Source: Luteococcus sp048595755 | GTDB lineage: Bacteria; Actinomycetota; Actinomycetes; Propionibacteriales; Propionibacteriaceae | Direction: 5' to 3' | Length of the DNA stretch: 64,000 bases | Assembly (NCBI RefSeq): GCF_048595755.1 | Contig: NZ_CP184360.1 | Span: 2,666,001-2,730,000, forward strand | In this document: positions 40,413-48,720 of the stretch, in pieces | How the letters are laid out: each line of letters opens with the position of its first letter | Position numbering within the stretch: position 1 is the first letter of the stretch | Program-made: the position numbers and the translations under genes | Notes under the pieces: model-generated | Seen by the model: the letters and a program-made list of their open reading frames with translations, nothing else | What the model was told of the DNA's origin: nothing | Database searches by the model: none

Positions 40413-41324
40413 TCAGCTCTTGTTGACCCGTTCGATCTCCTTGGCCACGTCGAAATCCGCCGCCGGCCAGCTGAGGTCCATCTCCTCCAAGGTCTCCAGC
40501 AGGAGCTGGGCGACGGCCCAGTTGCGGTACCACTTGCGGTCCGCCGGGACCACGTACCACGGTGCCTCATCGGTATTGCACTGCTCGAGCAGCACCTCAT
40601 AGGCCTCTCGGTAGTCGCCCCACTTCTTGCGCGCATCGACGTCACCGGGGTTGTACTTCCAGTACTTCTCCGGATTCTGCAGACGCTCGAGCAGGCGCCC
40701 CTTCTGCTCCTCGTGCCCCACGTGCAGGAAGCACTTGATGATCTTGACGCCACTGCCCGCCAGATCGGCCTCGAACTTGTTGATCTGGTCGTAGCGCTTC
40801 TCCCATTCCTCCTGGGGCACCAGGTCCTCGACACGCACGACCAGCACGTCCTCGTACTGGGAACGGTCGAAGATCCCGATCATGCCGGGGCCGGGCAGCG
40901 CCTTCTTGATCCGCCACAGGAAGTGGTGCTTCCTCTCCTCCTCCGTCGGCTGCTTGAAGGCCTTCAGGTCGATGCCCTGTGGATCCACCATGCCAATCGC
41001 ATGACGAATGACACCGCCCTTGCCAGAGGTGTCCATGCCCTGGAGGATCACCAGCACTCGCGGGAAGTCAGGGTTCTCGCGCCCATTGGCGTACAGGCGC
41101 TCCTGCAGCTCGCTGAGCTTCTCCCCGATCATCTCGGAGCGGGCGGGAGCATCATCCTTGCCCTTGCCCGGGTAACCGGGGGCAGCGCCCGAATCGAAGG
41201 AGGTCAGATCCACCGGCCCCTGCGGCAGCCGCAGCAGGTCGCGCAGCGAGGAGTTCTTGCCGACGATGGGCTCGGCTTCCTTGCCGGACTTCTCGGCCTT
41301 GTCGGACTTCTTCTTCTTTGCCAT
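40413..41324 (-). CDS. Polyphosphate:nucleotide phosphotransferase, PPK2 family, second copy
   Basis: A 303-residue PPK2 family kinase of a different branch from the one at 4249. Walker A is GMDTSGKGG (96-104) and Walker B is DRSQYED (153-159). The N-terminal 25 residues are Lys-rich. The layout matches PPK2 proteins annotated as polyphosphate:ADP/AMP phosphotransferases. ATG at 41324 is preferred because CACAAT ends 7 bases before it; an upstream in-frame ATG lies at 41333. Having two branches suggests separate AMP- and ADP-directed activities. Confidence 0.9.
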   Translation of the reverse strand: MAKKKKSDKAEKSGKEAEPIVGKNSSLRDLLRLPQGPVDLTSFDSGAAPGYPGKGKDDAPARSEMIGEKLSELQERLYANGRENPDFPRVLVILQGMDTSGKGGVIRHAIGMVDPQGIDLKAFKQPTEEERKHHFLWRIKKALPGPGMIGIFDRSQYEDVLVVRVEDLVPQEEWEKRYDQINKFEADLAGSGVKIIKCFLHVGHEEQKGRLLERLQNPEKYWKYNPGDVDARKKWGDYREAYEVLLEQCNTDEAPWYVVPADRKWYRNWAVAQLLLETLEEMDLSWPAADFDVAKEIERVNKS

Positions 41325-41331
41325 GCCGGTC

Positions 41332-41337
41332 ATTGTG
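41332..41337 (-). promoter_or_regulatory. -10 element CACAAT, leaderless promoter of the second ppk2
   Basis: Minus strand, 7 bases before the ATG at 41324. Confidence 0.5.
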
Positions 41338-41401
41338 GCCCACACCGACGCGTTGCGGAAGGGAATCGATCCCTGCCACGCCAATCCTCAGCTGAGGGCG
41401 A

Positions 41402-42448
41402 TCAGCGCCCCGCGCGTGCTCGGCTGGGCTGGACCCGGGGCGGCTCACCGGGCATCTTCGGGTAGTCGGGCGGGTAGGGCATCTCCCCCTCCCCCGCCTC
41501 GGCATCACGCTCATACCACTGCAGTGCAGTCCCCAGGTCGCCAGGCTCGCTGGTGTACATCGGTGCCCAGACATCCCCCATCTCGTCCCACCGATCTTGC
41601 ATCGTGACGACGGTGAAGTCCGCCGGATCCACTTGTGCCACCTCGTCCCAGTGCAGCGGAGCAGACACCTGCGCACCGCTCACCGGTCGAATGGAGTAGG
41701 CGCTGGCCATCAAACGGTCACGGGCCATCTGGTTGTAGTCGACGAAGATGCGTTGCCCACGCTCCTCCTTCCACCAGTTCACCGTCACCTGGTTGGGCAT
41801 GCGACGTGACAGTTCCCGGCCGATGGCGATGGCGGCATGACGAGCGTCGATGAAGTCGACCGGCCTCACCGGACTGTAGACGTGCAGCCCACGACCACCA
41901 CTGGTCTTGCACCACGACTCGAGTCCGGCCTCGGCCAGCACCCTGCGAAGCTCCAGTGCCGCCTGGGCCGCCTCGGCAATGCCCGTCCCGGGTTGGGGGT
42001 CCAGATCGATGCGCAACTGGTCCACCAGGTCCACCTCTGGTGCGGTCACCGGCCAGGCATGGAAACGCAGCGTCCCGAGGTTCACCATCGCCACCAGGTC
42101 GGCCACCCGCGTCGGCGTCACCTGGACCGCCGTCCTTCCGGACGGATAGGTCACCTCAGCGGTCTCCACACCGTCGGGCAACCCCTTGGGCGCCCGCTTC
42201 TGGTAGAAGGGGTCACCGCGTCGTTCCGGACGTACTGCGGCACTCAGCCCCTCCGTCACCCCCGACGGCCACCGTTCCAGTGTGGTGGGACGATGCTGCA
42301 GCGCGGCCAGCAGCCCCGGTCCCACCGTCATCACGTATTCGGCCACGTCGAGCTTGGTCAGCCCGAGCTGGGGGAAGTAGATCTTGTCCGGACTGGACAG
42401 ACGCACGGGGGTTGCCTCGACGTCCAGGATGATCGCGCTGCTCGGCAT
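41402..42448 (-). CDS. LigD-type primase-polymerase domain protein (stand-alone)
   Basis: A 348-residue archaeo-eukaryotic primase-type polymerase homologous to the PolDom of bacterial LigD. The metal-binding DLD is at 148-150 in RIDLDPQPG, and the SGGRGLHVY segment gives the nucleotide-site His. No ligase or phosphoesterase domain is attached and no Ku gene lies nearby, so it resembles the free-standing Prim-PolC proteins of actinobacteria that fill short gaps in base excision repair. The frame is open to 42685, but ATG at 42448 has TAGGCT 7 bases upstream. Confidence 0.88.
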   Translation of the reverse strand: MPSSAIILDVEATPVRLSSPDKIYFPQLGLTKLDVAEYVMTVGPGLLAALQHRPTTLERWPSGVTEGLSAAVRPERRGDPFYQKRAPKGLPDGVETAEVTYPSGRTAVQVTPTRVADLVAMVNLGTLRFHAWPVTAPEVDLVDQLRIDLDPQPGTGIAEAAQAALELRRVLAEAGLESWCKTSGGRGLHVYSPVRPVDFIDARHAAIAIGRELSRRMPNQVTVNWWKEERGQRIFVDYNQMARDRLMASAYSIRPVSGAQVSAPLHWDEVAQVDPADFTVVTMQDRWDEMGDVWAPMYTSEPGDLGTALQWYERDAEAGEGEMPYPPDYPKMPGEPPRVQPSRARAGR

Positions 42449-42455
42449 GGCTCGA

Positions 42456-42461
42456 AGCCTA
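42456..42461 (-). promoter_or_regulatory. -10 element TAGGCT, leaderless promoter of the LigD-type gene
   Basis: Minus strand, 7 bases before the ATG at 42448; divergent to the msrB promoter, whose -10 TAGCCT is at 42485-42490. Confidence 0.55.
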
Positions 42462-42521
42462 CTGGGCGGCTTGGCGGCCCCGGGTAGCCTTTCACCTGCG
42501 TCGACCCAGAGAGGATCCACC

Positions 42522-42971
42522 ATGGAGCAGCACCAGAACAGCGAAGCGGACGGACTCAACCCCGTGGGCAAGGTGGTGAAGTCCGAGGCCGAATGGCGGG
42601 CGCAACTGGACGATCTGGAGTACCAGGTGCTGCGGCAGGCAGGGACGGAGCGTCCCTTCACCGGCGAGTACACCGACACCACCACCGCCGGGATCTACCG
42701 CTGCCGCGCCTGCAACACCGAGCTCTTCCGCAGCAACCAGAAGTTCAGCTCCAACTGTGGCTGGCCGAGCTTCTTCGCGCCACTGGCCGAGGACCGCGTC
42801 ATCTACCTGCACGACGAGAGCATTCCTGGCCGTCCCCGCACCGAGGTCCGTTGCGCGGCGTGCGACTCTCACCTGGGTCACGTCTTCGCCGGCGAGGGCT
42901 ACGACACCCCCACTGACCTGCGCTACTGCATCAACTCGGTCTGCCTGACGCTGGAGGAAGGCGACGGCTGA
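42522..42971 (+). CDS. msrB: Peptide methionine (R)-S-oxide reductase
   Basis: A 149-residue MsrB that reduces methionine-R-sulfoxide in proteins. Zinc cysteines are at 61, 64, 111 and 114, and the catalytic Cys136 lies in RYCINSVCL, with Cys79 (SSNCGWPSF) as the likely resolving residue. A GAGAGGA site precedes the ATG and TAGCCT at 42485-42490 is a plausible -10. The stop codon abuts the last base of the convergent SBP gene with no terminator between them. Confidence 0.95.
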   Translation: MEQHQNSEADGLNPVGKVVKSEAEWRAQLDDLEYQVLRQAGTERPFTGEYTDTTTAGIYRCRACNTELFRSNQKFSSNCGWPSFFAPLAEDRVIYLHDESIPGRPRTEVRCAACDSHLGHVFAGEGYDTPTDLRYCINSVCLTLEEGDG

Positions 42972-44021
42972 TCAGCCCAGCACCTTGACCTCGACCGCCT
43001 TGAGTGGATCGACCTGGGCGGTAAGCAGCCCGGCCTGGCGCATGAAGGACTCCATGGCGATGAACTTCTCGCTGCTCAGCCGCAGCGAGGGTTCCTCCTC
43101 CTCGCCCTTCCACAGCGGGATGGTGGCCTTGAGGGTCGCCATGGCACCCTGACGCGCCTTCGCCCCTCCCAGCCCGGGGATGTGGTCCACCGAGACCTCC
43201 AGGGCAGCAGCCGGGTCCGCGACGACGGCCCCGACACCGGCCACCACGCCCTGGCAGACCGCACGCACCAACTGCGGCCGCTGCTCCAGGGTGGTCCGCG
43301 TGGTGACGACACTGCTGCTCACCAAGGGGATGTCACTGCCGATCGGAATCTGGCGCACGGCCATCGCGGACTGACGAAACTGCACCACGTCGTTGTTGCT
43401 GAACCCGACGATGACGTCGACCTTGCGGGTGGCCAGGGCCGCCTGTTGCGTGTACCCGATCGAGGTCACCGTCACCTGCGAACGATCCAGTCCAGCGTTG
43501 GCCAGTGCCACTTGGAGGCCGAACCAGGTTTCGCCGTACTCCCCCGGCACGCCGATGCGCTTTCCCTTGAGATCGGACAGCGCCTTGATCGGCGAATCCT
43601 GCGGCACGATCAACACCACGGGATAGGACTGGTAGTAACCCGCCACCGTCACCAGGTCGAGTCCTTCGGCCTGAGCCTGCAGCACCTCGTCGCCGCCCGC
43701 GATCGCGAAATCCTCCTGGCCCGCGCCCAAGGCGGTGAACAAGCCCTCATTCGCCCCGTGGTGGCGCAGTGTCGCCTGCACGCCGCGTTCGGAGAACTCC
43801 CCCCGCTCGGCCGCCCAGTAGAAGGGCGCGAACTGGATGTTGGGAATGTAGGTGAGGCCGATGGTCGCCTTGCCCACCGAGGACGGGGCACCCGCAGTGC
43901 TGGAGGGCGCCGCTGCGGACTGCTCGGCCTTGCGCACCGCCGTGCCATTGCACCCACTCAGGGCAACCGCGAGGCCGCTGGCCCCCAGAGCGAACAGGCG
44001 ACGTCGAGTCAGTTGATCCAC
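42972..44021 (-). CDS. ABC transporter substrate-binding lipoprotein, NMT1/THI5-like
   Basis: A 349-residue lipoprotein. A twin-Arg-like RRRLFALGASG leader is followed by a lipobox (VALSGC) with the lipidated Cys at about residue 24. The mature part has the NMT1/THI5 (SsuA-like) fold with IPNIQFAPFYWAAERGEFSE. Family members bind pyrimidine precursors of thiamine, taurine or other small compounds. No ATPase gene lies next to it. GTG at 44021 follows AGGA; the frame is open further upstream. It lies after chdC and the permease, which ties it to the heme operon. Confidence 0.85.
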   Translation of the reverse strand: MDQLTRRRLFALGASGLAVALSGCNGTAVRKAEQSAAAPSSTAGAPSSVGKATIGLTYIPNIQFAPFYWAAERGEFSERGVQATLRHHGANEGLFTALGAGQEDFAIAGGDEVLQAQAEGLDLVTVAGYYQSYPVVLIVPQDSPIKALSDLKGKRIGVPGEYGETWFGLQVALANAGLDRSQVTVTSIGYTQQAALATRKVDVIVGFSNNDVVQFRQSAMAVRQIPIGSDIPLVSSSVVTTRTTLEQRPQLVRAVCQGVVAGVGAVVADPAAALEVSVDHIPGLGGAKARQGAMATLKATIPLWKGEEEEPSLRLSSEKFIAMESFMRQAGLLTAQVDPLKAVEVKVLG

Positions 44022-44062
44022 TCTGGAGATCCTATCCCCTGCTCGGCCCTCACACGGCCGCG

Positions 44063-44851
44063 TCAGGAGGCGGCCAGCGCCCGGGCCCGGCCCTCGACGG
44101 CACGAATCAACATGTAGATCGTCGAGGCCACGGCACAGAGCACGAAGATGGTGGCGAACATGCCCACCGTGTCCACCTGGTCGCGCTGCACGCTGAGCAC
44201 CTGCCCCAGCCCGTCGCCGCCCATCACCATCTCGCCCACCACCGCACCGGTGATGCTCAGGGTGAAGCCATTGCGCAAGCCTGCCAGGGCACTGGGCAAC
44301 GCCAGGGGAAGTTCGATCCAGTACAGCTGCGCCGCCCTGGTCGCCCCGTCCATCCGGCTGGCGTCCAGCACCTCGGCGTCGACATGCCTGAGCCCCACCA
44401 GGGTGGTCACCAGGATCGGGAAGAAGACCATCAGGGCGCACAGCACCATCACCGCCGGCATGCCGTAGCCCACCCACAGGACCAGCAACGGCGCCAGCGC
44501 GATGGCGGGAATCGCCTGGGTGGCTCCCAGGAAGGGATTCACCGCAGCGGAGAACCACCCCGAGACATGGATCGCCACCGCCAGGGGCAGCCCACACAGC
44601 GCCCCGATCAGGCAGCCGCCCATTGCCTCGAGCAGGGTGGTTCCCAGCCGCTGCCACAGGGCGGCCGAGGCCAGGTCCTGTGACAGGCGCTGGACGACCG
44701 CCCCGGGTGAGGGCAGGACGAACTCGGGCCAGGCGGTACCCATGACCAGCAGTTGCCAACCCAACACCAGGGCCAGGGCCAGCCCCAGCGGGGCGACCAC
44801 GGCCCGGGTGGTGTGGCTGCTGCGGCGGCGGGGACGGCTCAGCAGCAGCAT
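44063..44851 (-). CDS. ABC transporter permease (SsuC/ThiX type)
   Basis: A 262-residue permease with about six membrane segments and the BPD coupling motif in LDASRMDGATRAAQLYWIELP. It overlaps the end of chdC by 13 bases, so translation is coupled to heme synthesis. The substrate-binding lipoprotein follows after 41 bases. The ATPase is missing in the window and may be encoded elsewhere. Confidence 0.88.
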   Translation of the reverse strand: MLLLSRPRRRSSHTTRAVVAPLGLALALVLGWQLLVMGTAWPEFVLPSPGAVVQRLSQDLASAALWQRLGTTLLEAMGGCLIGALCGLPLAVAIHVSGWFSAAVNPFLGATQAIPAIALAPLLVLWVGYGMPAVMVLCALMVFFPILVTTLVGLRHVDAEVLDASRMDGATRAAQLYWIELPLALPSALAGLRNGFTLSITGAVVGEMVMGGDGLGQVLSVQRDQVDTVGMFATIFVLCAVASTIYMLIRAVEGRARALAAS

Positions 44852-45555
44852 CCGTCCTCGGAGCGGGGCGTGCCCCAGCTGGCCACGATCTCGGCCAGCT
44901 CGCGGCGGCGTCCGGTGAAGAAGGGCTGCTCCTCACGCATGTGGCGTCGAGCCTCGGACCCGCGCAGGTCGCGCATCAGGTCGACGATGCGGTGCAGCTC
45001 GTCGGCCTCGAAGGCCAGGATCCACTCGTAGTCACCCAAGGCGAAGGAGGCGACCGTGTTGGCGCGCACGTCCGGGTAGGGGGCAGCCATCCGGCCGTGG
45101 TCGCGCAGCATGGTCTTGCGGTCCTCGTCGGGCAGCAGGTACCAGTCGCTGTCACGCACGAAGGGGTAGACGCACACGTGCTTCTTGGCCTGTTCCCCCA
45201 TCAGGAAGGAGGGGATGTGGGCACGGTTGAACTCGGCCGCGCGGTGCATGGCCATCTGCGACCACACCGGCACCAGGGTCTCGCCCAGTTCGGTGGCCCG
45301 CAGGGCCAGGTAGGCGTCCTGCAGCGTCTCCGAGCTGGGGGCATGCCACCAGACCATGACGTCGGCGTCGGCGCGGAAGCCCGCCACGTCATACCAGCCG
45401 CGGATCACCAGGTCCTTTCCTTCGGTGGCCTGCTCGACGGCCTCCAGGGCCTGCTGGACCGCCTCGGGCCTGACGGCACTGGTCCGGGCGAAGACCGAGA
45501 CCATCATGTAGTTGGTCTCGGAGTTGATCGCCTCATGGTCGACGCGCTTGCTCAT
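44839..45555 (-). CDS. chdC: Coproheme decarboxylase
   Basis: A 238-residue ChdC (HemQ) that oxidatively decarboxylates coproheme III to heme b, the last step of the coproporphyrin route of Gram-positive bacteria. The YPFVRDSDWYLLP segment holds the catalytic Tyr of the family and DHGRMA supplies the proximal His. The C terminus ends in GCCC, an unusual three-cysteine tail. An AAGGAAG site precedes the start. It follows hemE by 33 bases and overlaps the permease. Confidence 0.92.
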   Translation of the reverse strand: MSKRVDHEAINSETNYMMVSVFARTSAVRPEAVQQALEAVEQATEGKDLVIRGWYDVAGFRADADVMVWWHAPSSETLQDAYLALRATELGETLVPVWSQMAMHRAAEFNRAHIPSFLMGEQAKKHVCVYPFVRDSDWYLLPDEDRKTMLRDHGRMAAPYPDVRANTVASFALGDYEWILAFEADELHRIVDLMRDLRGSEARRHMREEQPFFTGRRRELAEIVASWGTPRSEDGCCC

Positions 45556-45588
45556 GTTTCCTTCTTCCTTCGCAGTGTGGGTTGGGAG

Positions 45589-46641
45589 TCAGCAGCCCGC
45601 TTCGGCGCGCAGTGCCGGCCCCTCGGTGTGGATGAGTTCGACGATCCGGGTGAGCACCGTGGGATCGGTGGTGGGAGGCACGCCGTGCCCGAGGTTGAAG
45701 ATGTGACCGGGGGCCTTGGCACCCGCACGGATCACCTCACGCACGCGCTCGGCCAGGACATCCCAGGGCGCCAGCAGCAGCGCCGGGTCCAGGTTGCCCT
45801 GGACCGCCTTGTTGGCTCCGATGCGGGCCGAGGCCACGTCGAGTGGCGTGCGCCAGTCGACACCCACCACGTCACTGCCGGCCTCAGCCATCGCGCCAAG
45901 CAGCTCGGCGGTGCCCACCCCGAAGTGGATCGTGGGCACGTCCCCCTCGAGCGCCCCGAAGACCTGGGTGCTGTGCGGCAGCACCTGGGCGCGGTAGTCA
46001 CGCTCGCTGAGCGCTCCCGCCCAGGAGTCGAAGAGCTGCACGGCGCGGGCTCCCGCATCGATCTGGGCCTGCAGGAAGACCGTGGAGATCTGCACCAAGC
46101 GCTGGCACAGCTCATTCCACAGTTCCGGATCGCCGGCCATCATCGACTTGGTGCGGGAATGGTCCTTGGAGGGGCCGCCTTCCACCAGGTAGCTCGCCAG
46201 CGTGAAGGGCGCCCCGGCAAAGCCGATCAGCGGCGTCTCCCCCAGCTCGTCGACGATGGTCTTGATCGCCGCGGTCACGAAGTCGACGTCGTCGGGAGTC
46301 ATCTCCACCAGCTGGGCCAGGTCTTCCCTGCGGCGGATCGGGTTTGCCACCACCGGACCGGTGCCGGGAACGATGTCCAGGTCCATCCCGATCGCCTTGA
46401 GGGGCAGCACGATGTCGGAGAAGAAGATGGCAGCATCCACCTTGTGCCGGCGCACCGGTTGCAGCGTGATCTCGTGGATCATCTCCGGATCGGAGCAGGC
46501 ATCGAGCATCCGCGTCCCCACGCGGAGCTCTCGGTACTCCGGCAGCGAGCGGCCGGCCTGGCGCATGAACCAGACGGGCAGCTCGGTGCCCTGCTGACGT
46601 CGCGCCGCGGCGACGAGGGCTGGGATGGTGGAATCAGTCAC
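45589..46641 (-). CDS. hemE: Uroporphyrinogen decarboxylase
   Basis: A 350-residue decarboxylase that makes coproporphyrinogen III. The N-terminal WFMRQAGRSLPEYRE signature and the GFAGAPFTLASYLVEGG signature are both intact, with Asp for catalysis. Translation starts at GTG 46641 after GGAG. It heads an operon with chdC and the ABC genes. In Mycobacterium hemY lies between hemE and chdC; here it does not. Confidence 0.95.
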   Translation of the reverse strand: MTDSTIPALVAAARRQQGTELPVWFMRQAGRSLPEYRELRVGTRMLDACSDPEMIHEITLQPVRRHKVDAAIFFSDIVLPLKAIGMDLDIVPGTGPVVANPIRRREDLAQLVEMTPDDVDFVTAAIKTIVDELGETPLIGFAGAPFTLASYLVEGGPSKDHSRTKSMMAGDPELWNELCQRLVQISTVFLQAQIDAGARAVQLFDSWAGALSERDYRAQVLPHSTQVFGALEGDVPTIHFGVGTAELLGAMAEAGSDVVGVDWRTPLDVASARIGANKAVQGNLDPALLLAPWDVLAERVREVIRAGAKAPGHIFNLGHGVPPTTDPTVLTRIVELIHTEGPALRAEAGC

Positions 46642-46732
46642 GCTCCGGATTCAACCACAGTCGCCAAACAGTCACACATCGAGTGAACCGACGGGCACGG
46701 CGAGTCTCAACAACCCGGGCCGCCCCAGTGCA

Positions 46733-46738
46733 TAGGGT
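46733..46738 (+). promoter_or_regulatory. -10 element TAGGGT, leaderless promoter of the DUF3000 gene
   Basis: It ends 7 bases before the GTG at 46746 with no ribosome-binding site, and the frame upstream of that GTG is non-conserved in character. Confidence 0.5.
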
Positions 46739-46745
46739 CGGACCC

Positions 46746-47348
46746 GTGAGTGTGCAACTGCCCCCCGACGCCGATGCCAACGGCTTCGCCGATCTGGTGA
46801 GGGAACTGGAGCAGTTCCGTTGGCGCAGCGAGGTCGAGGTGGAACGAATCCCCTCGCCACAGCGCATTGCTCCGTTCTCGGTCGCCGTCTCGGCCGATGT
46901 GGTCAGCCACGACGAGGAGCTGGGCAATGGTCGGCTCGTGTTGTTGCACGACCCGGCAGGCAATGACGCCTGGGAGGGCACCCATCGATGCGTCACCTTT
47001 GCCCGCGCCGAGGTGGACCTGGAGATGGTGAGTGACCCGCTGCTGGCCGAGGTGGGATGGTCCTGGCTCACCGATGCGCTGGAACGTCAGGGCGCGCAGT
47101 ACTGTGCAGCCTCGGGAACGGTGACGGCCGTCTCCAGCCGCAGCTTTGGCGGGATGCAGGACGAGCCCGACCGCGCCGAGGTCGAGATCCGGGCCTCCTG
47201 GACCCCACTCGTGGACGACGGCCACGGCATCACCCAGCACCTGGCAGCGTGGCAGCACCTGTTGTGCACCACCGCCGGCCTGCCCGACCTGCCACCCGGG
47301 ATCGTCCCTCTGGCCCCGCGGGCCGCCGGGGCGCGACGATTCGACTGA
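46746..47348 (+). CDS. DUF3000 family protein
   Basis: A 200-residue protein of the actinobacterial DUF3000 family, which lies between hemE and RNase D in many genomes (Rv2680). A soluble alpha/beta protein without obvious catalytic motifs; VEIRASWTPL is in the conserved core. It is transcribed with rnd downstream (42-base gap). The function is unknown. GTG at 46746 is chosen for its leaderless -10. Confidence 0.85.
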   Translation: MSVQLPPDADANGFADLVRELEQFRWRSEVEVERIPSPQRIAPFSVAVSADVVSHDEELGNGRLVLLHDPAGNDAWEGTHRCVTFARAEVDLEMVSDPLLAEVGWSWLTDALERQGAQYCAASGTVTAVSSRSFGGMQDEPDRAEVEIRASWTPLVDDGHGITQHLAAWQHLLCTTAGLPDLPPGIVPLAPRAAGARRFD

Positions 47349-47390
47349 TCTCAATGGCGCCGAGAGCGGCGCCCGGGGAAGGAATGACCA

Positions 47391-48674
47391 ATGGCTTCCA
47401 ACATGGGCCAGGACGCGACCAGCGACCAGGAGGAGCCCGAGCTGCCGGTGCTGGATCGCCCGGCAGAGGGCGTCCCCTCGGTGGTCGACACGCCGGAGGC
47501 ACTGGAGCAGGCCGTGCAGGCCCTGGCAGCGGGTACCGGCCCCGTCGCGGTCGACGCGGAGCGGGCGCAGGGCTTCCGCTACTCCAACAAGGCCTACCTC
47601 TTCCAGCTCCGACGTGAGGGCGCGGGCACCCACATCATCGACCCGGTGGCCTTCGAGGACGATTCCGGGGTGCCACAACTGCACAGCCTGCAGGAAGCCA
47701 TCCAGGACGCCGAGTGGATCATCCACGCGGCCACCCAGGACCTGCCCTGCCTGGTACAGGCGGGGCTGGTGCCGCGCAGGTTGTTCGACACCGAACTGGC
47801 GGGTCGGCTGCTGGGACTGCCCCGCGTCGGTCTGGGCGCGATGATCGAGCAGCACTTCGAGCTGCGCCTGCTCAAGGAGCACTCGGCGGCCGACTGGTCA
47901 CGTCGCCCGCTGCCCGAGGAGTGGATCAACTACGCAGCGCTCGACGTGGAACTCCTGGTGGAGCTGCGCAACCGGTTGGCCGAGGACTTGGACCAGGCCG
48001 GCAAACTCGAGTGGGCCCACCAGGAGTTTGCCTGGTTGGCGGAGCACTGCACCGACGTGGTGCCGCCTCGCAAGGAGCGCTGGCGTCGAACCAATGGGAT
48101 GCACCACGTGCGCACACCGCTGGGCATGGCCGTGGTGCGGGAGTTGTGGACGGTGCGCGACCAACTCGCCGCTCGCCTCGACAAGGCCCCTGGGCGCCTG
48201 GTGCAGGACGCGGCCATCAGTGAACTGGCGGTACGGGCCGCCAGCACCAAACCGCCCCACGTCCCGACGCGGCAGGAACTGCGCGAGGTGAACGGTTTCA
48301 AGCGGCGCTCCGCCCGGCAGTACGAGACCAACTGGGTGCAGGCGCTGGAGCGGGTCTCGCAGCTTGGGCCGCGTCAGTTGCCCCCGCTTCGCGTCGCCCC
48401 CGACGGCCCACCGCCGCCACGCACCTGGGAGCGTCGATTCCCTGAAGCCCACGCACGGTGGAACAAGGTGCGCCCGGCCACGCAGAAGATGGCCGAGGAG
48501 CTGGGCATGGCTCCCGAGAACCTGGTCAGCCCCGACACCCTGCGTCGCATCACCTTCGAGCCCCCGGAGCTGACGGCCGAGGCAGTCGATGCGCGACTGG
48601 CCGAGCTGGGGGCGCGTCCTTGGCAGCGGGAGCGGCTGGTGCCGGTGCTCCTGGAGCTCTTCCCCCAGTCCTGA
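47391..48674 (+). CDS. rnd: Ribonuclease D (DEDDy exonuclease with HRDC domains)
   Basis: A 427-residue 3'-5' exoribonuclease for tRNA and other RNA trimming. The DEDDy residues are in AVDAER (Asp, Glu), the ATQD segment and YAALDVE with Tyr and Asp. Two HRDC-like regions follow from about residue 215 and near the C terminus. A GGAAGGA site precedes the ATG. It is convergent with dxs across a hairpin. Confidence 0.92.
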   Translation: MASNMGQDATSDQEEPELPVLDRPAEGVPSVVDTPEALEQAVQALAAGTGPVAVDAERAQGFRYSNKAYLFQLRREGAGTHIIDPVAFEDDSGVPQLHSLQEAIQDAEWIIHAATQDLPCLVQAGLVPRRLFDTELAGRLLGLPRVGLGAMIEQHFELRLLKEHSAADWSRRPLPEEWINYAALDVELLVELRNRLAEDLDQAGKLEWAHQEFAWLAEHCTDVVPPRKERWRRTNGMHHVRTPLGMAVVRELWTVRDQLAARLDKAPGRLVQDAAISELAVRAASTKPPHVPTRQELREVNGFKRRSARQYETNWVQALERVSQLGPRQLPPLRVAPDGPPPPRTWERRFPEAHARWNKVRPATQKMAEELGMAPENLVSPDTLRRITFEPPELTAEAVDARLAELGARPWQRERLVPVLLELFPQS

Positions 48675-48675
48675 T

Positions 48676-48703
48676 CAACCACGGCTGGGCTCAGCCGTGG
48701 TTG
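48676..48703. terminator. Hairpin terminator between rnd and dxs
   Basis: A 12-bp stem CAACCACGGCTG with a 4-base loop lies 2 bases after the rnd stop. A partial third copy of its sequence follows before the dxs stop. Confidence 0.75.
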
Positions 48704-48720
48704 ACCAACCGGGGTTGGGC

